Of a DNA stretch of 10,382 bases, positions 1-5,949 are shown piece by piece (position 1 is the stretch's first letter; every line of letters starts with the position of its first letter). The notes beneath the pieces are model-generated. The model did not search any database, was not told where the DNA came from, and saw only the letters and a list, made by a program, of their open reading frames with translations. Source of the stretch: an uncultured Bacillota bacterium (GTDB lineage Bacteria; Bacillota; Clostridia; Peptostreptococcales; Anaerovoracaceae); the NCBI GenBank assembly GCA_946541435.1, contig CAMNJK010000037.1:1-10382 (forward strand). The letters are read 5' to 3'. Both the position numbers and the translations under genes were made by a program.

Positions 1-2
1 CT

Positions 3-281
3 GCTGAAAGCGGCTCTGCAAAAAAGCTTTGGATGACTTCCCGCTTCAGTCCCGGGTACGGTGACTTCCCGCTGGACTATCAGCGCGAACTGCTTGCCCT
101 CACCGATGCGCCCCGCAGGATCGGCCTGATGGTCACCTCCGGCAGCATCATGGTACCACGTAAATCCATCACCGCCCTGATCGGCATTGCGGATCACCCG
201 GTCACCGGCCGGCTTGCATCCTGCGATGAGTGTCTTCTGCGGGCGGAATGCCCCTTTCTCAAAGAAGGACAGCACTGTTAG
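3..281 (+). CDS. Vitamin B12-dependent methionine synthase activation-domain protein, C-terminal part (partial, 5' end outside window)
   Basis: The reading frame is open from the window edge to a TAG at 279-281, so only the last 92 or so residues are present. The segment RFSPGYGDFPL matches the RxxxGY-type S-adenosylmethionine-binding loop of the MetH activation domain. The stretch IGLMVTSGSIMVPRKSITALIG continues the same domain. In MetH this domain supports reductive methylation of the cob(II)alamin cofactor. In clostridia it is often a separate protein acting on a shorter MetH, and the small size and abrupt end here fit that. The C-terminus carries three cysteines (CDECLLRAECPF), commonly seen in the stand-alone form; whether they bind metal is not shown. 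The true start lies upstream: the ATG at 33 is internal, because the upstream codons continue the protein. No clear terminator follows the stop. Family assignment is fairly sure; the partner metH is not in the window. Confidence 0.82.
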   Translation, partial: AESGSAKKLWMTSRFSPGYGDFPLDYQRELLALTDAPRRIGLMVTSGSIMVPRKSITALIGIADHPVTGRLASCDECLLRAECPFLKEGQHC

Positions 282-352
282 GAACCCGTGCGTTGATCAG
301 GCCCGTGCGGTTTGTCACTTGTTGTAGTTCTTCCATGTTTGTTTTGTTCACA

Positions 353-409
353 TTTCAGGGCATCGTCTACGTTTGGGGATATCGTCCGTGTTTGGGGGTA
401 CAGTCCACG
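353..409. repeat. Three 19-bp imperfect tandem repeats
   Basis: Three head-to-tail 19-bp units are visible: TTTCAGGGCATCGTCTACG (353-371), TTTGGGGATATCGTCCGTG (372-390) and TTTGGGGGTACAGTCCACG (391-409). A fourth, detached copy, TTTGGGGTACAGTCC, lies at 452-466. It is preceded by TGTCTACAC, which parallels TGTTCACA just before the first unit (345-352). Insertion sequences of the IS21 family commonly start with TGT and carry several repeats at their ends that bind the transposase, and this arrangement resembles such an end. No istA or istB sequence adjoins it, so this is only a resemblance. A regulator-binding cluster is another possibility. Confidence 0.5.
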
Positions 410-503
410 CCGTTAGTTGTTGTATTTTCTTACGAATTCTAATGTCTACACTTTGGGGTACAGTCCATATTCCCGGATTGCAGAATCAATTTAAAATCAC
501 AAG

Positions 504-652
504 AATCTGCACCACTTGGGCCATCAAGGGTGAAAAAACCGATCTTGCCAAAATGGTTTTACACCCGTAACGCGCATGCTGCCTGTCTGTGTGCACTGCA
601 AGGTGAAAAAACAATCGTGTTCTTTATGTGATTACACCCGGTGGTGCAGATT
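504..652. repeat. 12-bp perfect inverted repeat enclosing two copies of a hairpin-prone ~42-bp repeat
   Basis: AATCTGCACCAC at 504-515 is repeated in exact reverse complement as GTGGTGCAGATT at 641-652. Inside lie two related segments in direct orientation, 525-567 and 599-640. Both begin CAAGG(G)TGAAAAAAC and both end TTACACCCG. In the first copy GGGTGAAAAAACC can pair with GGTTTTACACCC with one mismatch and one bulge; pairing in the second copy is weaker. Terminal inverted repeats around about 125 bp of non-coding DNA are typical of a miniature inverted-repeat element or a decayed insertion-sequence end. No target-site duplication is obvious, so the identity stays open. Confidence 0.42.
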
Positions 653-844
653 ATCATTTCCCGATGACGAATCTACAACCAGAGCTCGGTCAGAGAACTC
701 CAGGGGCCAGTCAGGGGATGCCAAGGCTCGGCCCAAGGGGCCAGGTCTCAATCAAGGGGCGCCAAGGCCCCAGCCAGAGGACACCAGGGTCGGGACAAGG
801 GAATCACAACGGGATTCGCGTCATGGAATCGCCACGGAAATCGC

Positions 845-885
845 ACAACGAAACAAAACAGGGATCCCCAAAGGGATCCCTGTTT
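845..885 (-). terminator. Rho-independent terminator of the larA-like/DJ-1/malic enzyme operon
   Basis: AAACAGGGATCCC (856-868) pairs perfectly with GGGATCCCTGTTT (873-885), a 13-bp stem with a 4-base loop. Read on the minus strand, the hairpin is followed by TTTTGTTTCGTTG, a usable U-rich tail. It starts about 20 bp beyond the malic enzyme stop codon, so it ends that operon. Confidence 0.88.
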
Positions 886-906
886 CATTACATTCACTCA
901 CGTTAC

Positions 907-2085
907 TCATTCCCGCGCTACGCCGGATTCCCGGGCAGCCTGGGCCACCGCGGCCGCCACTGCCGGGCCGACCCGCGGGTCAAAGGCCTTCGGGATGATA
1001 TAGTCCGCGCAAAGCTCGTCTTCGGAGATCAGGTCTGCCAGGGCTTTGGCGGCAGCCAGCTTCATCTCTTCATTGATGTCGGAGGCGTGCGCGTCGAAGG
1101 TTCCCCGGAAGATGCCCGGGAAGGCAAGCACATTGTTGATCTGGTTGGGGAAATCGGACCGTCCGGTGGATACCACGGCGGCGCCGGCAGCTTTTGCCTC
1201 GTCGGGGAAGATCTCCGGCGTGGGATTGGCGCAGGCGAAGATGATGGGATCCCGGTTCATGGACTCGATCATTTCCCGGGTGACCAGGCCCGGGGCGGAA
1301 ACACCGATAAACACATCGGCGCCCACCAGAGCGTCCGCCAGACTTCCCTGCATTCCTTCCTGGTTGGTGACCTTGGCCATGACATCCTTGATCCAGTTCA
1401 TGCCCTTCTCCCGGCCTTCATAGATGATGCCGTTGCGGTCCGTCATGATCACGTTATTGAAACCCGCGGACAGCAGGATCCGGGTGATGGCCACTGCAGC
1501 GGCGCCGGCCCCGGAAGTGACGATCTTCACGTCCTCTTTCTTTTTGTCCACCACCTTCAGGGCGTTGGTCAGGCCCGCCAGTGTGATGACCGCGGTTCCA
1601 TGCTGGTCATCGTGGAAGATGGGGATATCACATCTTTTTTTCAGCTTCCGCTCGATCTCGAAACATCTTGGCGCGCTGATGTCCTCCAGATTGATGCCGC
1701 CGAAGGACCCGGAGATCTGATAGATGGTCTCCACGATGGTGTCCACGTCCTGTGACTGTATGCAAATGGGAAAAGCGTCTACATCGCCGAAGGCTTTGAA
1801 GAGCACGCACTTTCCCTCCATCACTGGCATGCCCGCTTCCGCGCCGATGTTGCCCAGACCCAGCACCGCGGAGCCGTCGGTGACCACTGCGCACATGTTG
1901 GCCCGGCGTGTCAGGGTATAGCTCTTGTTGACATCCTTCTGGATCTCCAGGCAGGGCTGGGCCACGCCCGGTGTGTATGCCAGAGACAGATCCTCCTCAT
2001 TCTTCACCGGCACCGTGGCTACCACCTCGATCTTGCCGTTCCAATCCTCTTCGTGCAGTCGCAGGGACTCTTTCGCGTAATCCAT
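907..2085 (-). CDS. NAD(P)-dependent malic enzyme (oxaloacetate-decarboxylating malate dehydrogenase)
   Basis: The 392-residue protein has the length of the short bacterial malic enzymes (YtsJ/MaeA type, without the phosphotransacetylase tail of E. coli MaeB). It oxidatively decarboxylates L-malate to pyruvate and CO2, reducing NAD(P)+, with a divalent metal in the cytoplasm. In order: the catalytic tyrosine motif YTPGVAQPC (Tyr37), GLGNIGAEAGMPVMEGK with the likely catalytic Lys92, metal ligands in NLEDISAP (Glu134, Asp135) and HDDQHGTA (Asp160), the Rossmann glycine motif GAGAAA (192-197) with Asp216 at the end of the second strand, and NPTPE (287-291). Asp216 hints at a preference for NAD+, an inference only. 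It is last in a three-gene operon, 63 bp after the DJ-1 gene, and a strong terminator follows. The upstream Shine-Dalgarno match (AGAAAGGAA) lies rather far from the ATG. Confidence 0.95.
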   Translation of the reverse strand: MDYAKESLRLHEEDWNGKIEVVATVPVKNEEDLSLAYTPGVAQPCLEIQKDVNKSYTLTRRANMCAVVTDGSAVLGLGNIGAEAGMPVMEGKCVLFKAFGDVDAFPICIQSQDVDTIVETIYQISGSFGGINLEDISAPRCFEIERKLKKRCDIPIFHDDQHGTAVITLAGLTNALKVVDKKKEDVKIVTSGAGAAAVAITRILLSAGFNNVIMTDRNGIIYEGREKGMNWIKDVMAKVTNQEGMQGSLADALVGADVFIGVSAPGLVTREMIESMNRDPIIFACANPTPEIFPDEAKAAGAAVVSTGRSDFPNQINNVLAFPGIFRGTFDAHASDINEEMKLAAAKALADLISEDELCADYIIPKAFDPRVGPAVAAAVAQAARESGVARE

Positions 2086-2148
2086 CCTGTTGTCCTGTTC
2101 CTTTCTGATTTCTCACTCAGACAGCTGCTTCGCTGCCAGTTTATTTCC

Positions 2149-2691
2149 TTACTCAAACAGCAGACCTGCTGCCACTTCATTCCGCGTCTCAGCGCCGCAG
2201 ACCGCTTCCACCAGGGCCAGGGCAAATTCCATGGCCAGGGCCGGGCCCTTTCCCGTGATCACTTCTCCATCCCTGGTGACAGCCTGGCCGGTGGCCTGTG
2301 CTCCCGCCAGTTCCTCTTCCATGCCCGGATAGATGGTGGCCTTCTTCCCTTCCAGTACGCCGCAGGCAGCCAGCACCATGGGCGCAGCGCAGATGGCTGC
2401 CAGCTTCCGGCCAGCCTTTGCAAATTCACGGATCTTCTCTGTCAGTCCCGGGTGTGCTCCCAGATTGGATGCTCCCGGCATTCCGCCGGGGAGCACGATC
2501 ATCTCGCAGGCATCGTAATCCGCCTCTTCGAAGAGCAGATCAGCCTCGATGTTCACGCCATGGGTCCCCCGGACCATCCTGTTTCCTGTGACGGACACGG
2601 TCTTCGCGTCGATCTGCGCCCGCCGCAGCACGTCCACAATGGTCAGGCACTCCACCTCTTCAAAACCTTCCGCCATATGTACGTAAATCAT
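2149..2691 (-). CDS. DJ-1/PfpI family protein (YajL/ThiJ-like)
   Basis: This 180-residue protein is a standard-length DJ-1 family member. The N-terminal AEGFEEVECLTIVDVLRR gives the conserved glutamate (Glu14, equivalent to DJ-1 Glu18). PGGMPGASNL (69-77) forms the oxyanion region, AAICAAP contains the nucleophile-elbow Cys101, and YPGMEEEL and MEFALALVEAVCG follow as in the family. Members have been described as glyoxalases, protein or nucleotide deglycases, and redox-responsive chaperones. The sequence cannot tell which applies. The ATG shares the sequence ATGA with the stop codon of the upstream racemase gene, and AAAGGAG lies 9 bases before it, so translation is probably coupled. Its position between a 2-hydroxyacid racemase and malic enzyme may mean protection against reactive dicarbonyls or oxidants, but that is inference. 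Confidence 0.92.
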   Translation of the reverse strand: MIYVHMAEGFEEVECLTIVDVLRRAQIDAKTVSVTGNRMVRGTHGVNIEADLLFEEADYDACEMIVLPGGMPGASNLGAHPGLTEKIREFAKAGRKLAAICAAPMVLAACGVLEGKKATIYPGMEEELAGAQATGQAVTRDGEVITGKGPALAMEFALALVEAVCGAETRNEVAAGLLFE

Positions 2692-3956
2692 TTTTTCATG
2701 CTCCTTTCCCGCAGCACCGGCAGGGTCGATCCGCCGAAGGGCATCACGATGACCGATGCATCTTTTCCCTGCTTTTGCAGCGCTTCCGCAAAAGCCTCCT
2801 CCAGACTGTGACAGGGTTCCATGAAGATGGAACGGACGAAATCATCCTCCATCTCCGACACCAGTTTGATATCCGCGTACCGCAGGATCTGGGCGATGGC
2901 CGCCGCCTTGTGCCCGCCCAGACGGAAGTTCTGTCCGATCCGGGTGATCAGGTCCTCCGGTTTCTCCGCTTCCGTCATCCATTCCTCGAAGACCGCCGAG
3001 CCCATGCCCTCCTGACAGGCGCCCACCAGAATGATGGTTCCGCCGTGCCGGACAGCGTGCTTGGAATTGTCCAGGGCCTTCTGGGTCTGATAGAGGTTGG
3101 CGTCCTTGGGGGCGCCCCCCTGGGATACGATGACGATGTCCGCCTTCTCCGGGATCTCCACCTGATAGAGGCTGTCCAGGAATCTGCAGCCCGCCCGGTG
3201 GGCCCGGGTGACGTCGCCTGCCACGGCGTGGATGATCTTCTTGTGCTCATCCAGCACCACATTCAGGATGAAATCCGCCGGACACATCCGCTCGCCTTCC
3301 TCCAGATCCTGCCGGATGGGATTGCCCTCCAGGTTGCCGGCGCAGGCCCGTTCATCCACCATCATGGAGTGGTTGGCCTGGATGGCCGCGGGCGTGGAGG
3401 ACCCTGGCATGATGGCCTTGGCTCCGCCGGAATATCCCGCGAAATAATGGTATTCGATGTTGCCGAGACAGATGCGCCGGTCCGCTTCCGCCACCACCCG
3501 GGTGATATCGATGGGTGTGCCCCGGGAGGTCTCTCCCAGATGGATGCAGTCGCCCGGGTCGGTATCCACGCAGCGGATCTCCGCGTAGGCCCGCTCTCCC
3601 GCCAGATGGCGTCTTTCCTCATCTGTATGTCCCCGGTGGCTGCCCAGAGCGAAGACCAGCGTAATGTCCTCCGCCCGGACCCCGGCGCTGTAGAGCTCGT
3701 CCAGCAGAGCCGGCATCACATCCCATGTGGGCATGGGCCGCGAGATATCACTGGTGATGACAGCGATCTTTTCTCCCGGCTTTACGATCTCACAAAGCCT
3801 GGGCGTTCCGATGGGGTGCGCCAGCGCGTCACGGACCGCGTCCTCTCCCCGGAGTTTCACCTCGACCTCGTTTGCCCGAAGCGTCATCAGAATGTTTTCT
3901 TCCGGGATGTCCACAGACTGTGTGCCCTTCCCGTATCCGACTTCAATCCTCATCAT
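2688..3956 (-). CDS. LarA-family nickel-dependent 2-hydroxyacid racemase
   Basis: The 422-residue protein matches the lactate racemase LarA superfamily in length and in every active-site landmark I can place. Asp70 and Arg73 (SDISRP), His107 (GSHRGHT), His170 (YHYFAGYSGG), the pincer-anchoring Lys180 (SGGAK) and His196 keep the spacing of the Lactiplantibacillus plantarum enzyme (Asp72, Arg75, His108, His174, Lys184, His200). Gln290 and Lys293 match its Gln295/Lys298 pair. It should therefore bind the nickel-pincer nucleotide and invert the alpha carbon of a 2-hydroxyacid by hydride transfer. The larB, larC and larE cofactor genes are not in the window. Superfamily members act on lactate, malate, 2-hydroxyglutarate, phenyllactate or sugar acids; the operon partner malic enzyme favours malate, by inference. 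It is the first gene of the operon. Two adjacent ATGs (3956 and 3953) are possible starts; AAAGGAG lies 5 and 8 bases upstream, which slightly favours the second. Confidence 0.9.
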   Translation of the reverse strand: MMRIEVGYGKGTQSVDIPEENILMTLRANEVEVKLRGEDAVRDALAHPIGTPRLCEIVKPGEKIAVITSDISRPMPTWDVMPALLDELYSAGVRAEDITLVFALGSHRGHTDEERRHLAGERAYAEIRCVDTDPGDCIHLGETSRGTPIDITRVVAEADRRICLGNIEYHYFAGYSGGAKAIMPGSSTPAAIQANHSMMVDERACAGNLEGNPIRQDLEEGERMCPADFILNVVLDEHKKIIHAVAGDVTRAHRAGCRFLDSLYQVEIPEKADIVIVSQGGAPKDANLYQTQKALDNSKHAVRHGGTIILVGACQEGMGSAVFEEWMTEAEKPEDLITRIGQNFRLGGHKAAAIAQILRYADIKLVSEMEDDFVRSIFMEPCHSLEEAFAEALQKQGKDASVIVMPFGGSTLPVLRERSMKK

Positions 3957-3972
3957 CTTGTCTCCTTTATTC

Positions 3973-4008
3973 GTTCCTCAATATACAGTCTCGGCGAAAT
4001 CTTGTCAA
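3973..4008 (-). promoter_or_regulatory. Sigma-A type promoter of the larA-like operon
   Basis: On the minus strand a perfect -35 box TTGACA (4008-4003) is followed after exactly 17 bp by the -10 box TATATT (3985-3980). Transcription would start near 3973, only about 17 nt before the first ATG. That leaves room for the ribosome site AAAGGAG and little else, so leader-based regulation is unlikely. The near-consensus boxes suggest strong basal expression unless a repressor binds. Confidence 0.85.
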
Positions 4009-4053
4009 GACCGGCAGATATGTACATCTTATATATTAATGTAAAAATGTTGT

Positions 4054-4090
4054 TTGCATTCCCGTGGCATCTGTTGCATAATAGGGAATG
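4054..4090 (+). promoter_or_regulatory. Promoter of the sufC/sufB-like operon with overlapping dyad
   Basis: The -35 box TTGCAT (4054-4059), a 17-bp spacer and the -10 box CATAAT (4077-4082) give a reasonable sigma-A promoter starting near 4089. A 7-bp inverted repeat, CATTCCC (4057-4063) and GGGAATG (4084-4090), spans the promoter from the -35 box to the start point. This is the placement expected for a repressor. No match to a known Fur, IscR or SufR site is evident. Confidence 0.65.
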
Positions 4091-4121
4091 TACAATTAGA
4101 AGAGAAAGGACTGCAACAACT

Positions 4122-4895
4122 ATGTTGGAACTGAAGAATATCTCCTTCTCCGTCAGAGAGGACGGCATGACGAAGGAAATCATCCGGAACGTCAGCATGA
4201 CCATTCCCGATGAAAAGCTGGTCGTGATCACAGGCCCCAACGGCGGCGGCAAATCCACCCTGGCCCGTCTGATCGCAGGCATCGAAAAACCAACCGAAGG
4301 AAAGATCTTCCTGAACGGTGAGGATATTACGGAAAAAAGCATCACTGAGCGGGCCCGGATGGGCATCGGCTTTGCCTTCCAGCAGCCGGTACGGTTCAAG
4401 GGCATCCAGGTCCTGGATCTGATCCGCCTGGCCACAGGCAAGCACCTGGCAGTGGCAGACGCCTGCGAGTATCTCTCCGCAGTGGGTCTGTGCGCCAAGG
4501 ACTACATCGACCGCGAAGTGAACAGTTCTCTTTCCGGCGGCGAGCTGAAGCGTATCGAGATCGCCACGGTTCTGGCGAAAGCTTCCGTGCTGTCTGTATT
4601 TGACGAACCGGAAGCCGGCATCGACCTCTGGAGCTTCCAGAATCTGATCCAGGTGTTCGAAGACATGCGTAAGCACATCGCGGGCAGCTCCATCCTGGTG
4701 ATCTCCCATCAGGAGCGGATCCTGAACATCGCGGATGAGATCATCGTGCTGAAGGACGGTCAGCTCATTACCCACGGCAGCCGCGATGAAGTGCTGCCCC
4801 AGCTGTCGGGAGACACCACCGCTGTGGCGGGATGCTGCAGACTGGGCGGACTGGCAGAGCTGAGAGAACTGAAAGGAGAAGACTTCAGATGCTGA
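4122..4895 (+). CDS. sufC: SufC-type Fe-S assembly ATPase (SmsC-like)
   Basis: This 257-residue ABC ATPase powers the SufB-type scaffold in Fe-S cluster assembly; it is soluble, with no membrane partner. Walker A is GPNGGGKST (38-46), the Q-loop FAFQQPVRF (84-92), the signature LSGGELKRIEI (137-147), Walker B SVFDEPEAGID (158-168) and the switch histidine His196. LSGGELKRIEI and FDEPEAGIDLWS are the forms I associate with SufC of clostridia and archaea. The C-terminus has a Cys pair (238-239), possibly a metal or sulfur ligand, untested. The frame is open far upstream, antisense to the larA-like gene, but the ATG at 4122 has AGAAAGGA 11 bases upstream, a promoter just before it, and starts exactly at the family N-terminus (MLELKNISFS). 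The next gene overlaps its stop by 7 bp. Confidence 0.92.
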   Translation: MLELKNISFSVREDGMTKEIIRNVSMTIPDEKLVVITGPNGGGKSTLARLIAGIEKPTEGKIFLNGEDITEKSITERARMGIGFAFQQPVRFKGIQVLDLIRLATGKHLAVADACEYLSAVGLCAKDYIDREVNSSLSGGELKRIEIATVLAKASVLSVFDEPEAGIDLWSFQNLIQVFEDMRKHIAGSSILVISHQERILNIADEIIVLKDGQLITHGSRDEVLPQLSGDTTAVAGCCRLGGLAELRELKGEDFRC

Positions 4896-5815
4896 AACTG
4901 ACAGAGACACAGATCAAGATGCTGGAGGAGATCGCGAACCTGCATCATACTCCGGAAGGCGCCTATAACATCCGTACCAACGGAGAGTCTGCCGGCAGAG
5001 CATCCACAGAAAATATCAAGATCACATCCAAGGAGGATGTCTCCGGAATCGATATTCGGATCAAGCCCGGCACCAAGGATGAAACCGTCTACATCCCGGT
5101 GGTCATTTCCGAGACCGGCATGAAGGAAGTGGTCTACAATGACTTCTATATCGGCGAAGGCGCTGACGTGACCATCGTTGCCGGCTGCGGCATCGATAAC
5201 TGCGGCGCCCACGACTCCGAGCACGATGGCGTCCACAGATTTTTCGTCGGAAAAAACGCTGTCTGCCGCTACGTGGAGAAGCACTACGGCTCCGGCGTCG
5301 GCACCGGCAAGCGGATCCTGAATCCGGTGACGGAAGTTTACCAGGAAGAGAACAGCTACATGGAAATGGAAATGGTCCAGATCAAGGGCGTGGATGATAC
5401 CGACCGCAGAACCGTGGCGGAGCTGGCCGCCGGCGCAAAGATGGTGGTCCGGGAGCGTCTGATGACACACGACGATCAGCGGGCCATCAGCCTGTACGAT
5501 GTGAAGCTGAACGGCGATGATTCCAGCGCGGACGTGGTCTCCAGATCCGTCGCCCGGGACAATTCCTATCAGAAGTTCGACGCCACCGTGGTGGGCAACG
5601 CTGCCTGTTCAGGACACACGGAATGTGATTCCATCATCATGGACAAGGGAACCATTCTGGCAGTCCCCGGACTGGAAGCCAACAACGTGGACGCTGAACT
5701 GGTCCACGAGGCTGCCATCGGCAAGATCGCGGGCGATCAGCTGATGAAGCTCATGACCCTGGGACTGACAGAACAGGAAGCCGAAGAACAGATCATCAAC
5801 GGGTTCCTGAAATAG
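4889..5815 (+). CDS. Short SufB-type Fe-S cluster scaffold protein (SmsB-like)
   Basis: This 308-residue protein is a SufB/SufD-family scaffold, well short of the roughly 420-490 residues of classical SufB. The C-terminal third is diagnostic: TECDSIIM, with Cys246 likely equivalent to the essential SufB cysteine, then LVHEAAIGKIAGDQLMKL with Glu274 as the probable essential glutamate, and LTEQEAEEQIINGFLK at the end. The middle is the repeating beta-strand core, including AGCGIDNCGAHDSEHDG (98-114), where several Cys, His and Asp residues could hold iron or sulfur. With its SufC-type partner, and with no SufD, SufS, SufU or SufE nearby, it fits the minimal two-gene SMS arrangement (SmsC-SmsB). 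In that system a scaffold homodimer is expected to replace SufB-SufD. The start at 4889 overlaps the SufC stop (ATGCTGA), and AAAGGAG lies 10 bases upstream, so translation is coupled. Confidence 0.9.
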   Translation: MLKLTETQIKMLEEIANLHHTPEGAYNIRTNGESAGRASTENIKITSKEDVSGIDIRIKPGTKDETVYIPVVISETGMKEVVYNDFYIGEGADVTIVAGCGIDNCGAHDSEHDGVHRFFVGKNAVCRYVEKHYGSGVGTGKRILNPVTEVYQEENSYMEMEMVQIKGVDDTDRRTVAELAAGAKMVVRERLMTHDDQRAISLYDVKLNGDDSSADVVSRSVARDNSYQKFDATVVGNAACSGHTECDSIIMDKGTILAVPGLEANNVDAELVHEAAIGKIAGDQLMKLMTLGLTEQEAEEQIINGFLK

Positions 5816-5860
5816 AGAATCCTGAAACAGGACAAACTGCAGCTTAAGTCGGACATTATG

Positions 5861-5889
5861 AAAAGCCGGGATCGATCCCCGGCTTTTTT
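5861..5889. terminator. Bidirectional terminator between the Fe-S operon and the metal transporter operon
   Basis: AAAAGCCGGG (5861-5870) pairs with CCCGGCTTTT (5878-5887), a 10-bp stem with a 7-base loop, followed by a T run to 5889. On the plus strand it ends the Fe-S operon about 45 bp after its stop. On the minus strand the A run becomes a U run, so it can also end the convergent transporter transcript. Confidence 0.9.
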
Positions 5890-5949
5890 GGTGCTCTTCT
5901 TCAGTTGTCCGAAACTCCGGTCCCATGATGCAAAGGCTGGACAGGTCCT

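Larger units (their letters stand above)
282..900. other. Gene-poor region with repeats, possible mobile-element scar
   Basis: About 620 bp separate the methionine synthase activation gene from the convergent malic enzyme gene. Open frames here are short, overlap one another and resemble no family I recognise. From left to right it holds an 8-bp direct repeat CCCGTGCG (285-292 and 302-309), a 19-bp imperfect tandem repeat (353-409) with a further copy at 452-468, a 12-bp inverted repeat (504-515 with 641-652) enclosing two related hairpin-prone segments, a G-rich T-poor stretch (about 690-810), and a minus-strand terminator (845-885). The density of repeats and lack of a gene suggest decayed mobile DNA, but no transposase fragment can be read. 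Confidence 0.5.

Noticed and set aside
353..468. CRISPR array
   Set aside because: The 19-bp units are contiguous and diverged, without spacers of uniform size, and there are no cas genes.
628..1755. A 375-codon plus-strand open frame across the gap and the malic enzyme gene
   Set aside because: Most of it is the reverse of malic enzyme and the rest is low-complexity repeat; no known domain is present.
2775..4121. Long in-frame plus-strand extension upstream of the SufC-type ATPase start
   Set aside because: The extension is antisense to the LarA-family gene and matches no protein; the ATPase has its own promoter, ribosome site and family-typical N-terminus at 4122.
4029..4910. A 293-codon minus-strand open frame opposite the SufC-type gene
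   Set aside because: Antisense shadow of a strongly conserved ATPase; no recognisable motif and no ribosome site.
4889..5815. Truncated or broken sufB
   Set aside because: The short length could look like a truncation, but the frame is intact, the C-terminal motifs are complete, and the gene is coupled to its ATPase as in known minimal SUF pairs.
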